Virus record (IMG/VR): IMGVR_UViG_3300042465_003027
Location: 1-30,167 of that record
Reading direction: 5' to 3' (one strand)
Length of the DNA: 30,167 nt
DNA from: a virus
A program made the translations under genes and the position numbers. A model generated the notes under the pieces. It was not told where the DNA came from. It was given only the letters and a program-made list of their open reading frames with translations, and did not search any database. Shown piece by piece: positions 1 through 7,018 of the stretch (its first letter is position 1; every line of letters starts with the position of its first letter).

Positions 1-1
1 C

Positions 2-451
2 GACACAGATACAGGATTGTGGTCCCCCGCAGCTAATACACTTGCGCTCAGCACCAACGGCGCAGAAGTCGCTAGGCTCACCAGCGCTGGCTACCTCGAA
101 GCAGTTTACTCAGATGAAGTGGTAGCACTTGGCAACTCAGGCACAGCCACCACAATCAATCTTAATCAGGGTAACGTCTTTACCGCTACGCTCACCGGCA
201 ACTGCACTTTTACGCTGGCAAGCCCTAATGCCAATTCTAATCGTGGGTCATCCTTCACGCTCATCCTGACGAACGACGCTACCGCAGGTCGCACAGTTGC
301 ATGGGCTGGAGGTGCGTTCAGGTTTCCGGGTGGCGCAGCTACGTTGTCGCGCACAACTACTGCGAACGCTGTTGACATTTGGGTGTTTTTTACGCCAAAT
401 AATGGCACGACGTATTACGGCAATATCTCGATGAAAAATATGTTAGCTTAA
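2..451 (+). CDS. Tail fibre protein, C-terminal part (5' end outside window)
   Basis: The frame is open from the first complete codon, so this is the end of a longer gene; the TTG at 17 is not a real start. The visible 149 residues begin with the fibre motif DTDTGLWSPAANTLALSTNG, which recurs in phage tail fibres. They continue into a Thr/Asn/Gly-rich beta-strand domain (NVFTATLTGNCTFTL, FTLILTNDATAGRTV, then VDIWVFFTPNNGTTYYGNISM) that resembles the terminal domain of many cyanophage and podophage fibres. It probably trimerises and forms the distal, receptor-facing part. Unlike the second fibre at 18666, it has no S74 chaperone domain. It is followed 12 bases later by a coiled-coil gene. Confidence 0.8.
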   Translation, partial: DTDTGLWSPAANTLALSTNGAEVARLTSAGYLEAVYSDEVVALGNSGTATTINLNQGNVFTATLTGNCTFTLASPNANSNRGSSFTLILTNDATAGRTVAWAGGAFRFPGGAATLSRTTTANAVDIWVFFTPNNGTTYYGNISMKNMLA

Positions 452-463
452 GAGGGAAAGAAA

Positions 464-709
464 ATGCTTACTAGAGAAGATATGCAGGCGCAGCAGGCCG
501 CGCAGTTGGCTAGTCAACAGGAAGCTGAAACAGCCCGTCGCGAACATGAGCGGGAGATGGATGCGCGCCGCGCAAAGCTGGAGCTTATCCGCTTGGCGAA
601 AGAGACCCTTATTGAGAACGCCCGCAATAAGCCCACCGACGAGGCAGTTATTACTGCCGCAGAAATAACCGCATTTGCTCAAGAGCTTACTAATTACGTT
701 GGTGAGTAA
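464..709 (+). CDS. Small coiled-coil protein next to tail fibre
   Basis: An 81-residue charged protein. Residues 8-50 are rich in Gln, Ala, Glu and Arg and should form one long helix or coiled coil; residues 57-81 look like a small second helical unit. The ATG is preceded by an AGAGGGAAAG Shine-Dalgarno sequence, and the stop overlaps the next start (TAATG at 707-711). Small proteins of this kind often follow fibre genes in marine and freshwater phages. I do not recognise a specific function. A fibre-associated structural or assembly role is a guess from position. Confidence 0.7.
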   Translation: MLTREDMQAQQAAQLASQQEAETARREHEREMDARRAKLELIRLAKETLIENARNKPTDEAVITAAEITAFAQELTNYVGE

Positions 710-1302
710 TGCAGGGTTTTGCCTATTTCCCGGCTATTGTGTACCGGGATGAGCGGCCTGATCTCATTGAAGAGATAGCGCCCGCCTGCCTAGAGCATCT
801 GGACAGCGTCCGCAGTACTGATTACCCTATGTGCCAGACCGGTGATGTCAGGAACGATCCAGCGTTTCGCCGCGTTGCAGATTATCTTTTGTTGTCTGGG
901 GTAGAAATACTGCGTGAGCAGGGATACGCGGTTGAGCGCTACGACTTTTACCTTGCAGGGTTGTGGGTGCAGGAAACCGGGGCGCAGAGCGGTACTAATG
1001 TCCACGTCCACAAAAACAGTCAAGTCTGCGGGTGGATGTTTGTAGACGCACCTCAAGGGGGCGCATATCCGGTGTATCACGACACTCGGCTGAACAAGGC
1101 GATGATCGAGCTTGACTTCGCACCTAGCGACGAAGTGACAAACGCCACGAACAGCATCCACTTTGATAACGTCCAACCGGGGACTACACTCTTTTCTAAC
1201 TCATGGATGCAGCACCAGCTTACAAGCGGGAACGCCAAGACAACGACCCGGTGCCTGCACTTCATCATATCCCACAAGGATCGCCCATGCAGCACCTGCT
1301 AA
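709..1302 (+). CDS. Putative 2OG-Fe(II) oxygenase (PF13759-like)
   Basis: A 197-residue protein that looks like the phage 2OG-FeII_Oxy_5 family. The segment at residues 97-115 (N-V-H-V-H-K-N-S, then G-W-M-F-V-D-A-P) matches the iron-binding region of that family, with His99 and His101 as candidate ligands. His169 in WMQHQ is the likely distal His, and Arg181 in TTTR is the likely 2-oxoglutarate contact. Enzymes of this fold hydroxylate proteins or small molecules using O2, Fe(II) and 2-oxoglutarate; the substrate is unknown. It is the first of four such genes in a row, and its end overlaps the next gene by 16 bases. Confidence 0.75.
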   Translation: MQGFAYFPAIVYRDERPDLIEEIAPACLEHLDSVRSTDYPMCQTGDVRNDPAFRRVADYLLLSGVEILREQGYAVERYDFYLAGLWVQETGAQSGTNVHVHKNSQVCGWMFVDAPQGGAYPVYHDTRLNKAMIELDFAPSDEVTNATNSIHFDNVQPGTTLFSNSWMQHQLTSGNAKTTTRCLHFIISHKDRPCSTC

Positions 1303-1874
1303 CACCCTACGCCATGCCAATGGAGCCGTTTGTCTGGTGGGAAGGCGCGTTCACGGAGCAAGAGCTTGATTGGCTACAAGAGCGGGCTAAGAACGCCGAT
1401 CAGCGGGCGCAGGTGGGCGGCGATCCGGATCAAGCCACACTTAACAACATCCGTCGGTCGCAAGTTTCATGGCTGAATAAGACACCAGAGGCGGCATGGG
1501 TGTTTGAGAAGCTGGCGCACGTTGCGTCTTCGCTAAATGCGGAATACTACCGCTTTGATCTGACGGGGTTTGGCGAGGCTATGCAGCTAACCAACTATAA
1601 CCAGTCCGAGCATGGCATGTATGGTTGGCACCAAGACTGCGTTGGTAAGCTATCTCTGAGTCGCAAGTTTAGCCTTGTGCTTCAGTTGACAGACCCAGCG
1701 CAATACGAGGGGGGAAACCTCCAAGTAATGACAGGCGGCGAGCCGCAGAACGTCCGTAAACAGCGGGGGTTGATTGCTGCATTTCCGTCGTACACTCTTC
1801 ACCAAGTCACACCCGTCACGCAAGGGACACGTCAGTCTCTTGTGGCATGGATTTCAGGACCACCTTTTCGATGA
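1287..1874 (+). CDS. PKHD/prolyl-4-hydroxylase-type 2OG-Fe(II) oxygenase
   Basis: A 195-residue protein with a complete P4Hc-type active site: His115-Gln-Asp117 (HQD), distal His172 (LHQVTPV) and Arg182 (GTRQSLVAW). The LQLTDPAQYEGGNLQV segment before the distal His is typical of PKHD-type hydroxylases related to PiuC/YbiX. I chose the ATG at 1287 because AAGGAT lies 8 bases upstream and the predicted family N-terminus starts there. The frame is open further upstream to 1203, but that stretch only shadows the previous gene. Likely a soluble hydroxylase acting on a protein. Its end overlaps the next start as ATGA. Confidence 0.85.
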   Translation: MQHLLTPYAMPMEPFVWWEGAFTEQELDWLQERAKNADQRAQVGGDPDQATLNNIRRSQVSWLNKTPEAAWVFEKLAHVASSLNAEYYRFDLTGFGEAMQLTNYNQSEHGMYGWHQDCVGKLSLSRKFSLVLQLTDPAQYEGGNLQVMTGGEPQNVRKQRGLIAAFPSYTLHQVTPVTQGTRQSLVAWISGPPFR

Positions 1875-2467
1875 GCAATAACCAAGAAGATTTTATTAAG
1901 CTGTATCACGGCGTGTATCCTGACGGGTATTGCGAACACTTGATTGCGGAGTTCGAACGTCTGACGCAGAGTGGTGCGGGTACTAACCGTCAGAATGGCG
2001 AAGGTGCTGAGCGTCACGTCAAAGACGATCTGCAACTTGGGTTGAATATGGGCGTTCATACTGTTACTCCGTTTGAAGACGCTTCGGCAGAGAATATGTT
2101 CTTTAAGGGTTTGCAGAACTGCTACGAAGATTACTCAGAGCATTTCTCGGTGCTAAAGAATGGACGCATTCGGGCCACGCATATGAAGATGCAGCGCACC
2201 GATCCGGGTGGGGGCTATCACGTCTGGCACGGCGAGCAAGGTAACGGTGAGCATGCTGATCGCGTCTTGGTCTACATGCTATACCTAAACTCACTTGGCG
2301 ATGGTGATGGCGGTGAGACTGAGTTTCTCTACCAGCGTAAACGCATAAACCCAGAAGCTAACACTATGCTGCTCTGGCCCGCTACGTTTACTCACGCGCA
2401 TAGAGGTAACCCTGTCTTGTGTGACCGGAGCAAGTACATAGTCACTGGATGGTTTTACTATGAGTGA
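1871..2467 (+). CDS. Phage 2OG-Fe(II) oxygenase with HxE iron motif
   Basis: A 198-residue protein of the phage oxygenase group that carries the HVWHGE signature. His120-Gly-Glu122 is the probable iron pair, His175 or His177 (THAHRGN) the distal ligand, and Lys188 (KYIVTGW) the likely 2-oxoglutarate contact in place of Arg. The YLNSLGDGDGGETEFLYQ stretch at residues 139-155 matches P4Hc-like phage proteins. The ATG at 1871 overlaps the previous stop as ATGA; an in-frame ATG at 1847 is a less likely start. Glu as the acidic iron ligand is less common than Asp but recurs in this phage group. Substrate unknown. Confidence 0.8.
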   Translation: MSNNQEDFIKLYHGVYPDGYCEHLIAEFERLTQSGAGTNRQNGEGAERHVKDDLQLGLNMGVHTVTPFEDASAENMFFKGLQNCYEDYSEHFSVLKNGRIRATHMKMQRTDPGGGYHVWHGEQGNGEHADRVLVYMLYLNSLGDGDGGETEFLYQRKRINPEANTMLLWPATFTHAHRGNPVLCDRSKYIVTGWFYYE

Positions 2468-3050
2468 TGAAGCCGCTTTCACCCACCAAGTAGTCCGTAA
2501 CTTCATGTCGCCCGAAGACGCCAGTGTAGTGTCTCGGTACATGGAGTACGCGCTGAAAGACACGCTATACACGGATAGAGGTGAAGGCACGGGACCGTCG
2601 TTGAATAGCCCCAGCCAGTATGCACGGTATGCAGATCCATTGATGGAGGTTATGCTGGTAAACAGTAAAGGTGCGGTGGAGGAGATTGTAGGATGCGACT
2701 TATTGCCAACGTATTCCTACAGCCGCGTGTACGTTGAAGGAGATGAGCTTGAGCGGCATGTGGACAGGCCATCATGCGAGTATTCTGTTACTGTTAATGT
2801 CGCCTGTGACGGCGAACCGTGGCCAATCTGGATGCAATACGGGGATGCTGAGCCGACCAAGGTCACGCTTGACCCCGGTGATGCTGTAATTTATAAAGGC
2901 TGCGAGGTCTATCACTGGCGTAACAAGATGGTGCGGGCTAAAGTGAACGCTCAGTTTATGCTACACTATATCGCTAAAGACGGCCCGTTTACTGAGTACC
3001 ACTGGGACAAGCGCCCCGGTGTGGGCCACCCTAGCGTTTGGAGACCGTAA
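2460..3050 (+). CDS. 2OG-Fe(II) oxygenase-like protein
   Basis: A 196-residue protein with a further version of the double-stranded beta-helix oxygenase fold. YSYSRVYVEGDELERHVDRPSCEYSVT (residues 85-111, shortened here to its core) carries His100-Val-Asp102 as the HxD iron motif. PGDAVIYKGCEVYHWR (139-154) carries distal His152. I recognise the pattern from cyanophage oxygenase-like proteins with the same HxDRP and YKG-HWR motifs. The basic 2-oxoglutarate contact is not obvious downstream, so activity is less certain than for the two preceding genes. It overlaps the previous gene by 8 bases, and its stop overlaps the next start as TAATG. Confidence 0.75.
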   Translation: MSDEAAFTHQVVRNFMSPEDASVVSRYMEYALKDTLYTDRGEGTGPSLNSPSQYARYADPLMEVMLVNSKGAVEEIVGCDLLPTYSYSRVYVEGDELERHVDRPSCEYSVTVNVACDGEPWPIWMQYGDAEPTKVTLDPGDAVIYKGCEVYHWRNKMVRAKVNAQFMLHYIAKDGPFTEYHWDKRPGVGHPSVWRP

Positions 3051-4054
3051 TGCCTACAGGAACATCCAAGATCACGTTATTTGGTGGGGGTCCATCAACC
3101 ACTCCCGGCGGCACACAGACGTTTAACTCGCCGGGTACTTTCGCCGTACCCACAGGTATATCGGTGGTAAATATCACTGGAAAAGGCGGCAACGGTAACC
3201 CCGGCAATGCAGGAAACCCTGCGCCTAACGTAACTCCCGGCCCCGGTAAAGGCGCTGGCGGCGGCGGCGGTGGAGGTCTCCCTATAACTTGTAATAGCAA
3301 CGGCACCACCTCCGGCGGCGGAGGAGCCTCAGGCGGCTCTGGTATTAACTTCGGTGCCGGTGTTGGAGGGGCTGGTAGCAACCTATCTTCAGGCACTGCA
3401 GGTGGGGCGGGGTCTTCCGGTTCAGCGGGAAATCCCGGTACTAACGGTACCGTAGGGGGCCCATCTACCGGCCTAAGCCAGACATTCTTCGGTGGGTGCC
3501 GGGGTAATGGCGGCACAGCGGGATCGCAAGGCGCGGGCGGCAATGGCGGAGGCGGCGGCTTTGCAAGTAGGGTTTTCCTCTGCGCAGGCTGCTTGTATAT
3601 TACGGATAGCGGCGGCGGCGGCCCAAGGGGCAATTGCGGTGGCGGTGGTGGCGTTAACGGTGGCGCTGGTGGGCCTAACGGGAATAGAGGCGGCGGCGGC
3701 GGAGCAGGTGTATGTAACTCCGGCACAACCGCTCCCGGTAATAGTGGCGGTTCCGGCGGTACTCCGGGCGGCGGACAAGGCGGTTGTTCGGGCACTTTTG
3801 GAAGTAACGCTAACCAGACCAGAGCCGGAGGCGGTGGCGGTGGCGGTGCCCCTTGTGGTACCTATGGCGTTAATTCCGGGGGCGGGGGCGGTGGCGGTCG
3901 GGGCGGCGTAGCCACACCAGCCAACCCCGGTAATTCCGGTATATCTCCAAACCCTTCGACTGTTAATTCTGTCCCTGTAACACCCGGTGCGTCTTATCCA
4001 ATCACCGTTGGTTCTCCGGGCGGACAAGTTGTAATATCATGGAACCCGCAGTAA
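3050..4054 (+). CDS. Glycine-rich tail/adhesin-like protein
   Basis: A 334-residue protein of very low complexity. A short N-terminal beta unit (TQTFNSPGTFAVPTGISVVN) leads into about 240 residues dominated by GGG, GNPGN and GGSG runs with scattered Cys, Asn and Pro. A C-terminal beta segment (VTPGASYPITVGSPGGQVVISW) closes it. This layout is that of phage glycine-rich tail proteins. The middle may pack as polyglycine-II helices, as in the T-even adhesin gp38. Likely a surface-exposed receptor-binding or tail tip component. The start at 3050 overlaps the previous stop (TAATG); the TTG at 3038 is rejected. It sits directly after four oxygenases, which makes it a candidate substrate by position. 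Confidence 0.8.
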   Translation: MPTGTSKITLFGGGPSTTPGGTQTFNSPGTFAVPTGISVVNITGKGGNGNPGNAGNPAPNVTPGPGKGAGGGGGGGLPITCNSNGTTSGGGGASGGSGINFGAGVGGAGSNLSSGTAGGAGSSGSAGNPGTNGTVGGPSTGLSQTFFGGCRGNGGTAGSQGAGGNGGGGGFASRVFLCAGCLYITDSGGGGPRGNCGGGGGVNGGAGGPNGNRGGGGGAGVCNSGTTAPGNSGGSGGTPGGGQGGCSGTFGSNANQTRAGGGGGGGAPCGTYGVNSGGGGGGGRGGVATPANPGNSGISPNPSTVNSVPVTPGASYPITVGSPGGQVVISWNPQ

Positions 4055-4551
4055 TGTCTGAAGGCGTAGACAAGCAGCACGAAGAAGAGATGCTGAAGAT
4101 AGATCGCCGCATGAGCGAGGAAAACCGTCTTGGTGACCTCAATCGCGCCCGATCTATTACAGTAGGGACTGCCTTTGGCGGCACGACCGAGATTGGTATG
4201 CGTTGTAATGATGGACGTTTTGTGTGGTCTCTCATGCAGCCTGTGGAAGTTATCGAGCTTATCCACCAACTCGCGGCGAATGTAGGGTGCCATCTCAGCC
4301 TCGCACCGCGCCGTGACTTTTCTTCGTGGCGTGACTGGCGCGTTTCGGAAGAAGAGCGATTGCACCTAAACGGCCACGCGCCTTTCCCGAACGATATGGC
4401 TTTACATATGGGAGTAGGAAAGCAGGTTGGATACGAAAACCTTCCCGGCGACACTCCCGTGCTAAGGAACGAAGAATATGCCGAAGAAGTTATGGCAGTT
4501 GAAAAACTTAGCAACGGGCGAGGCGCTGACGGAGCCTCAGAAGCTTCCTGA
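4054..4551 (+). CDS. Conserved phage protein of unknown function
   Basis: A 165-residue protein. Residues 1-30 are charged and helical (MSEGVDKQHEEEMLK). A central compact domain follows, with VGTAFGGTTEIGMRCNDGRFVWSL and then the helix QPVEVIELIHQLAANVGCHLSL. The C-terminus is acidic. I do not recognise the family. The start at 4054 overlaps the stop of the glycine-rich gene (TAATG); an in-frame ATG at 4039 would add five residues. The last 74 bases also encode, in another frame, the start of the next gene. Its position between a surface protein and a tail chaperone suggests a tail-related role. Confidence 0.7.
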   Translation: MSEGVDKQHEEEMLKIDRRMSEENRLGDLNRARSITVGTAFGGTTEIGMRCNDGRFVWSLMQPVEVIELIHQLAANVGCHLSLAPRRDFSSWRDWRVSEEERLHLNGHAPFPNDMALHMGVGKQVGYENLPGDTPVLRNEEYAEEVMAVEKLSNGRGADGASEAS

Positions 4552-4870
4552 AAACTGGGGACCGGTATTTGGTCTTGCCAACCTTGAGGATAAACTAGGT
4601 GACCTTGCTTGGATTGGCTCGGAGCATGAAGGAACTGGCTGGTTTCATGTAGGGGACGAACCTCCTCCGCCAGAGCCTGCTAGTCGCGAAGACCTAATCC
4701 GCCAAGAGACTTGGGACCGGCTGCGTGAGTGCGACTACCGATTGTTACCAGATGAGCCTATTACCGCTGGTAAGCGCGCAGAGTGGATCGAATATCGCCG
4801 CGAACTTCGCCGTGCCCATGCGTCTTCTGTCTTCCCAGATAACTTTAAATTGCCCAACCCACCGGAATGA
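4478..4870 (+). CDS. Tail assembly chaperone-like protein (PF16778-like)
   Basis: A 130-residue protein in two parts. The N-terminal half has a conserved phage motif (LPENWGPVFGLANLEDKLGDLAWIG), followed by a proline linker (EPPPPEP). The C-terminal half has the Phage_tail_APC pattern: W-x-x-L-R-x-C-D-Y-R-L-L-P-D-E-P-I-T, then AEWIEYRRELR. That domain is usual in fibre or tail assembly proteins. The start at 4478 is supported by AAGGAA 9 bases upstream and by the conserved N-terminal motif, although it creates an unusually long 74-base overlap with the previous gene. It probably assists fibre or tail tip folding. Confidence 0.75.
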   Translation: MPKKLWQLKNLATGEALTEPQKLPENWGPVFGLANLEDKLGDLAWIGSEHEGTGWFHVGDEPPPPEPASREDLIRQETWDRLRECDYRLLPDEPITAGKRAEWIEYRRELRRAHASSVFPDNFKLPNPPE

Positions 4871-5091
4871 GTCACTTTCTCATCCGCTTCAATAAGTCCG
4901 CAGGGCAACCGGGGCGCGGCTCTCCTGAGCATGTATGGCGCGTATTTGAGGATGGCAAAGAACACTTGGCGCGGCATGTGCGGATAATGGTACCCAGTTG
5001 GTCAGAAGCTGATGGTCCTGACTGGAATATTGCTTGCAAAGGGCGTATGGAGTTTTACCAAGATACAGATACAGCAGTAATTATTTTATAG
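4867..5091 (+). CDS. Small hypothetical protein
   Basis: A 74-residue protein that starts in an ATGA overlap with the chaperone-like gene. It looks like a small beta-rich domain: FLIRFNKSAG, then HVWRVFEDGKEHLARHVRIMVPSWSE, ending in a hydrophobic strand (TAVIIL). There is no membrane segment or known motif. It is the last gene of the tail-accessory run, followed after 12 bases by a glycosyltransferase. Function unknown. Confidence 0.65.
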   Translation: MSHFLIRFNKSAGQPGRGSPEHVWRVFEDGKEHLARHVRIMVPSWSEADGPDWNIACKGRMEFYQDTDTAVIIL

Positions 5092-5103
5092 GCTATATAT
5101 ACA

Positions 5104-6159
5104 ATGAAAATATGCGTTTATGCCATTTCCAAAAATGAGGAGATGTTTGTCAAACGGTTTTGCGATTCAGCCAAAGACGCGGATCTAATCCTGATCGCGG
5201 ACACCGGATCGACCGACAACACCGTTAAGCTTGCAAAGAAGCATGGCGCAAAGGTGCCGACCATCTGCATTACGCCTTGGCGCTTTGACGATGCGCGCAA
5301 CGCAGCCTTGGCCCTGATCCCAAAGGACATTGACGTTTGCGTCAGTCTGGATCTGGACGAAGAACTTCAACCCGGTTGGCGTGAGGAAATTGAGCGCGTG
5401 TGGGAAGAAGGCACCACCCGCCTGCGTTATAAATTTGATTGGGGCGCTGGAATTGCGTTCTTTTACGAAAAGATCCACGCACGTCATGGCTATCGCTGGT
5501 TACATCCATGCCATGAATACCCCGTTCCATATCTGATTGATGAAAAATACGCTCAGACAGATATGCTGCTGGTGATCCATAAGCCAGACAACACCAAGAG
5601 CCGTGGCCAGTATCTGCCGCTATTAGAAATGTCGGTAAAAGAAGACCCGCACGATCCGCGCAACGCATTTTATTATGCCCGCGAACTGTCGTTCCATGAG
5701 CATTGGCAAAAGGCCATTGACGAATGCAATCGGTATCTGGCGCTGCCCGGTGCTAACTGGGCGAATGAACGCTGCTATGCTTACAGGGTAATGGCGCGCT
5801 GCTATTCAGAACTGGGCGACTGGGATAATGCCATGAAGTCTGCGCGCATGGGTATGGTGGAAGCGCCAAACACCCGTGAGCCTTGGGTCGAGATTGCCAA
5901 GCTGGCCTATGAGCGGCACATGTGGGCCGAATGCTATGGCGCTGCGCTATCTGCACTGGCTATTAAAGATCGCGAACTGGTCTACACGGTCGATCCTGAG
6001 GTGTGGGGCTCAAAGCCGCATGACTATGCCAGCATTGCAGCTTGGAACCTTGGCATGAAAGACACTGCCATTGAGCAATGCGAACTGGCCTTACAGCATA
6101 ACCCGGATGAGGCGAGATTGCTTGAAAACCTAAGGCTTATGACCGAAAAGATTGATTGA
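5104..6159 (+). CDS. GT2-family glycosyltransferase with TPR-like C-terminus
   Basis: A 351-residue protein. Residues 1-100 have the GT-A nucleotide-sugar fold: VYAISKNEE at the start, DTGSTDNT at 33-40 and the metal-binding DLDEE at 83-87, typical of family GT2. Residues 180-350 are helical repeats with TPR-like spacing (FYYARELSFHEHWQKAIDECNRYLAL, CYAYRVMARCYSELGDWDNAMKSARMG and similar). It would transfer a sugar from a nucleotide donor to an unknown acceptor; TPR repeats suggest a protein or surface glycan partner. No good Shine-Dalgarno sequence is visible; the start follows an AT-rich TATATATACA stretch, which may mean its own promoter. Confidence 0.85.
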   Translation: MKICVYAISKNEEMFVKRFCDSAKDADLILIADTGSTDNTVKLAKKHGAKVPTICITPWRFDDARNAALALIPKDIDVCVSLDLDEELQPGWREEIERVWEEGTTRLRYKFDWGAGIAFFYEKIHARHGYRWLHPCHEYPVPYLIDEKYAQTDMLLVIHKPDNTKSRGQYLPLLEMSVKEDPHDPRNAFYYARELSFHEHWQKAIDECNRYLALPGANWANERCYAYRVMARCYSELGDWDNAMKSARMGMVEAPNTREPWVEIAKLAYERHMWAECYGAALSALAIKDRELVYTVDPEVWGSKPHDYASIAAWNLGMKDTAIEQCELALQHNPDEARLLENLRLMTEKID

Positions 6160-6229
6160 TTATCAGCACTAGAACATTGCCTTAATATTTGGTAGAACGC
6201 AGCGAACACTTTTATTGCAGCGGGACGCC

Positions 6230-7012
6230 ATGCCAGCAACACCTCAGACAACACCACTTACCTATAATGGCTATGTGACGCAGGTCGCCACCATGGCCGT
6301 TGTCAATGTGCAGACCACCTCTGGTGTTGTCGAAGGGGTAGATGCGGCATTCAACGCCCTTATCCCCCAGATGCTCAATTATGCAGAATTGAGGATCCAG
6401 CGCGATCTGGACCTGCTTCCTTCACAAACATCGCGCCCGTACACCATGACCATTGGCAGCAACCAATTGCAGCTTGGCGCATATGATTTTGTTACTATCC
6501 AAACAATTACCCTGACCGTTTCTAACGAAACATACACGTTGCTCCCGGCGACAAAAGAATATTTGCAAAATGTATATGGCTCTGCTGCCACTGCAAACAG
6601 GGCGCGACCAAAGCTTTTTGCCATGTATGGCGGTGACCTTTCTACTGGCGGAGAGACTTACAACAATATCCTTGTCGGTCCTTATCCTGATGCCGCATAT
6701 AGCGTCGATGTGATCGGTACAGTGCGCCTGCCAACGCTGTACGAAAACGCGACAACGCCTTTGGCTGCTACCGGCACAACCTTTATCAGCACTTATTTCC
6801 CAGATCTGCTGATCCAAGCATCGCTGATTTACATATCCCAGTTCCAGCGCAACTTTGGAGCAGCGTCTAACGACCCATCCATGGGGCCGACATATGAATT
6901 GCAGTATCAGAACCTGCTGAAGGGCGCTGCTGTCGAAGAGGGGCGCAAAAAGTTTAGCGCATCCGCTTGGTCATCCATGCAGCCTCCCGTAGCAGCCACT
7001 CCAACAAGGTAG
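6230..7012 (+). CDS. Head-tail adaptor (connector) protein
   Basis: A 260-residue protein resembling the adaptor/head completion proteins of P22- and T7-like podoviruses. It has a helical start (VDAAFNALIPQMLNYAELRIQRDLDLLP), a beta domain with LQLGAYDFVTIQ and YNNILVGPYPDAAYSVDVIG, and a C-terminal helix (YELQYQNLLKGAAVEEGRK). Such proteins bind the portal ring and extend the channel to the tail hub. The ATG at 6230 is preferred over the TTG at 6215. The hub gene follows directly, as expected for this role. The 70 bases upstream contain no gene. Confidence 0.75.
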   Translation: MPATPQTTPLTYNGYVTQVATMAVVNVQTTSGVVEGVDAAFNALIPQMLNYAELRIQRDLDLLPSQTSRPYTMTIGSNQLQLGAYDFVTIQTITLTVSNETYTLLPATKEYLQNVYGSAATANRARPKLFAMYGGDLSTGGETYNNILVGPYPDAAYSVDVIGTVRLPTLYENATTPLAATGTTFISTYFPDLLIQASLIYISQFQRNFGAASNDPSMGPTYELQYQNLLKGAAVEEGRKKFSASAWSSMQPPVAATPTR

Positions 7013-7018
7013 CGCTTC

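Noticed and set aside
372-400. TTGACA inside the first fibre gene
   Set aside because: No -10 of the TACCT or TATAAT type at suitable spacing, and it is within coding sequence.
1203-1286. Upstream extension of the second oxygenase gene
   Set aside because: The frame is open, but the extension only overlaps the first oxygenase, while the ATG at 1287 has a good Shine-Dalgarno sequence.
3031-4027. Long minus-strand and other-frame ORFs opposite the glycine-rich gene
   Set aside because: They are Pro- or Ala-rich shadows of GGN codons, with no ribosome-binding site and no domain.
709-6159. DNA hypermodification system (TET/JBP-like oxygenase plus glycosyltransferase)
   Set aside because: The oxygenase motifs are of the prolyl-hydroxylase and phage P4Hc type, and the genes lie among tail genes, not nucleotide-metabolism genes.
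6160-6188. Possible promoter TTATCA-17-TAATAT before the adaptor gene
   Set aside because: Four of six matches in each box is expected by chance in this AT-rich gap; it does not resemble the early promoters.
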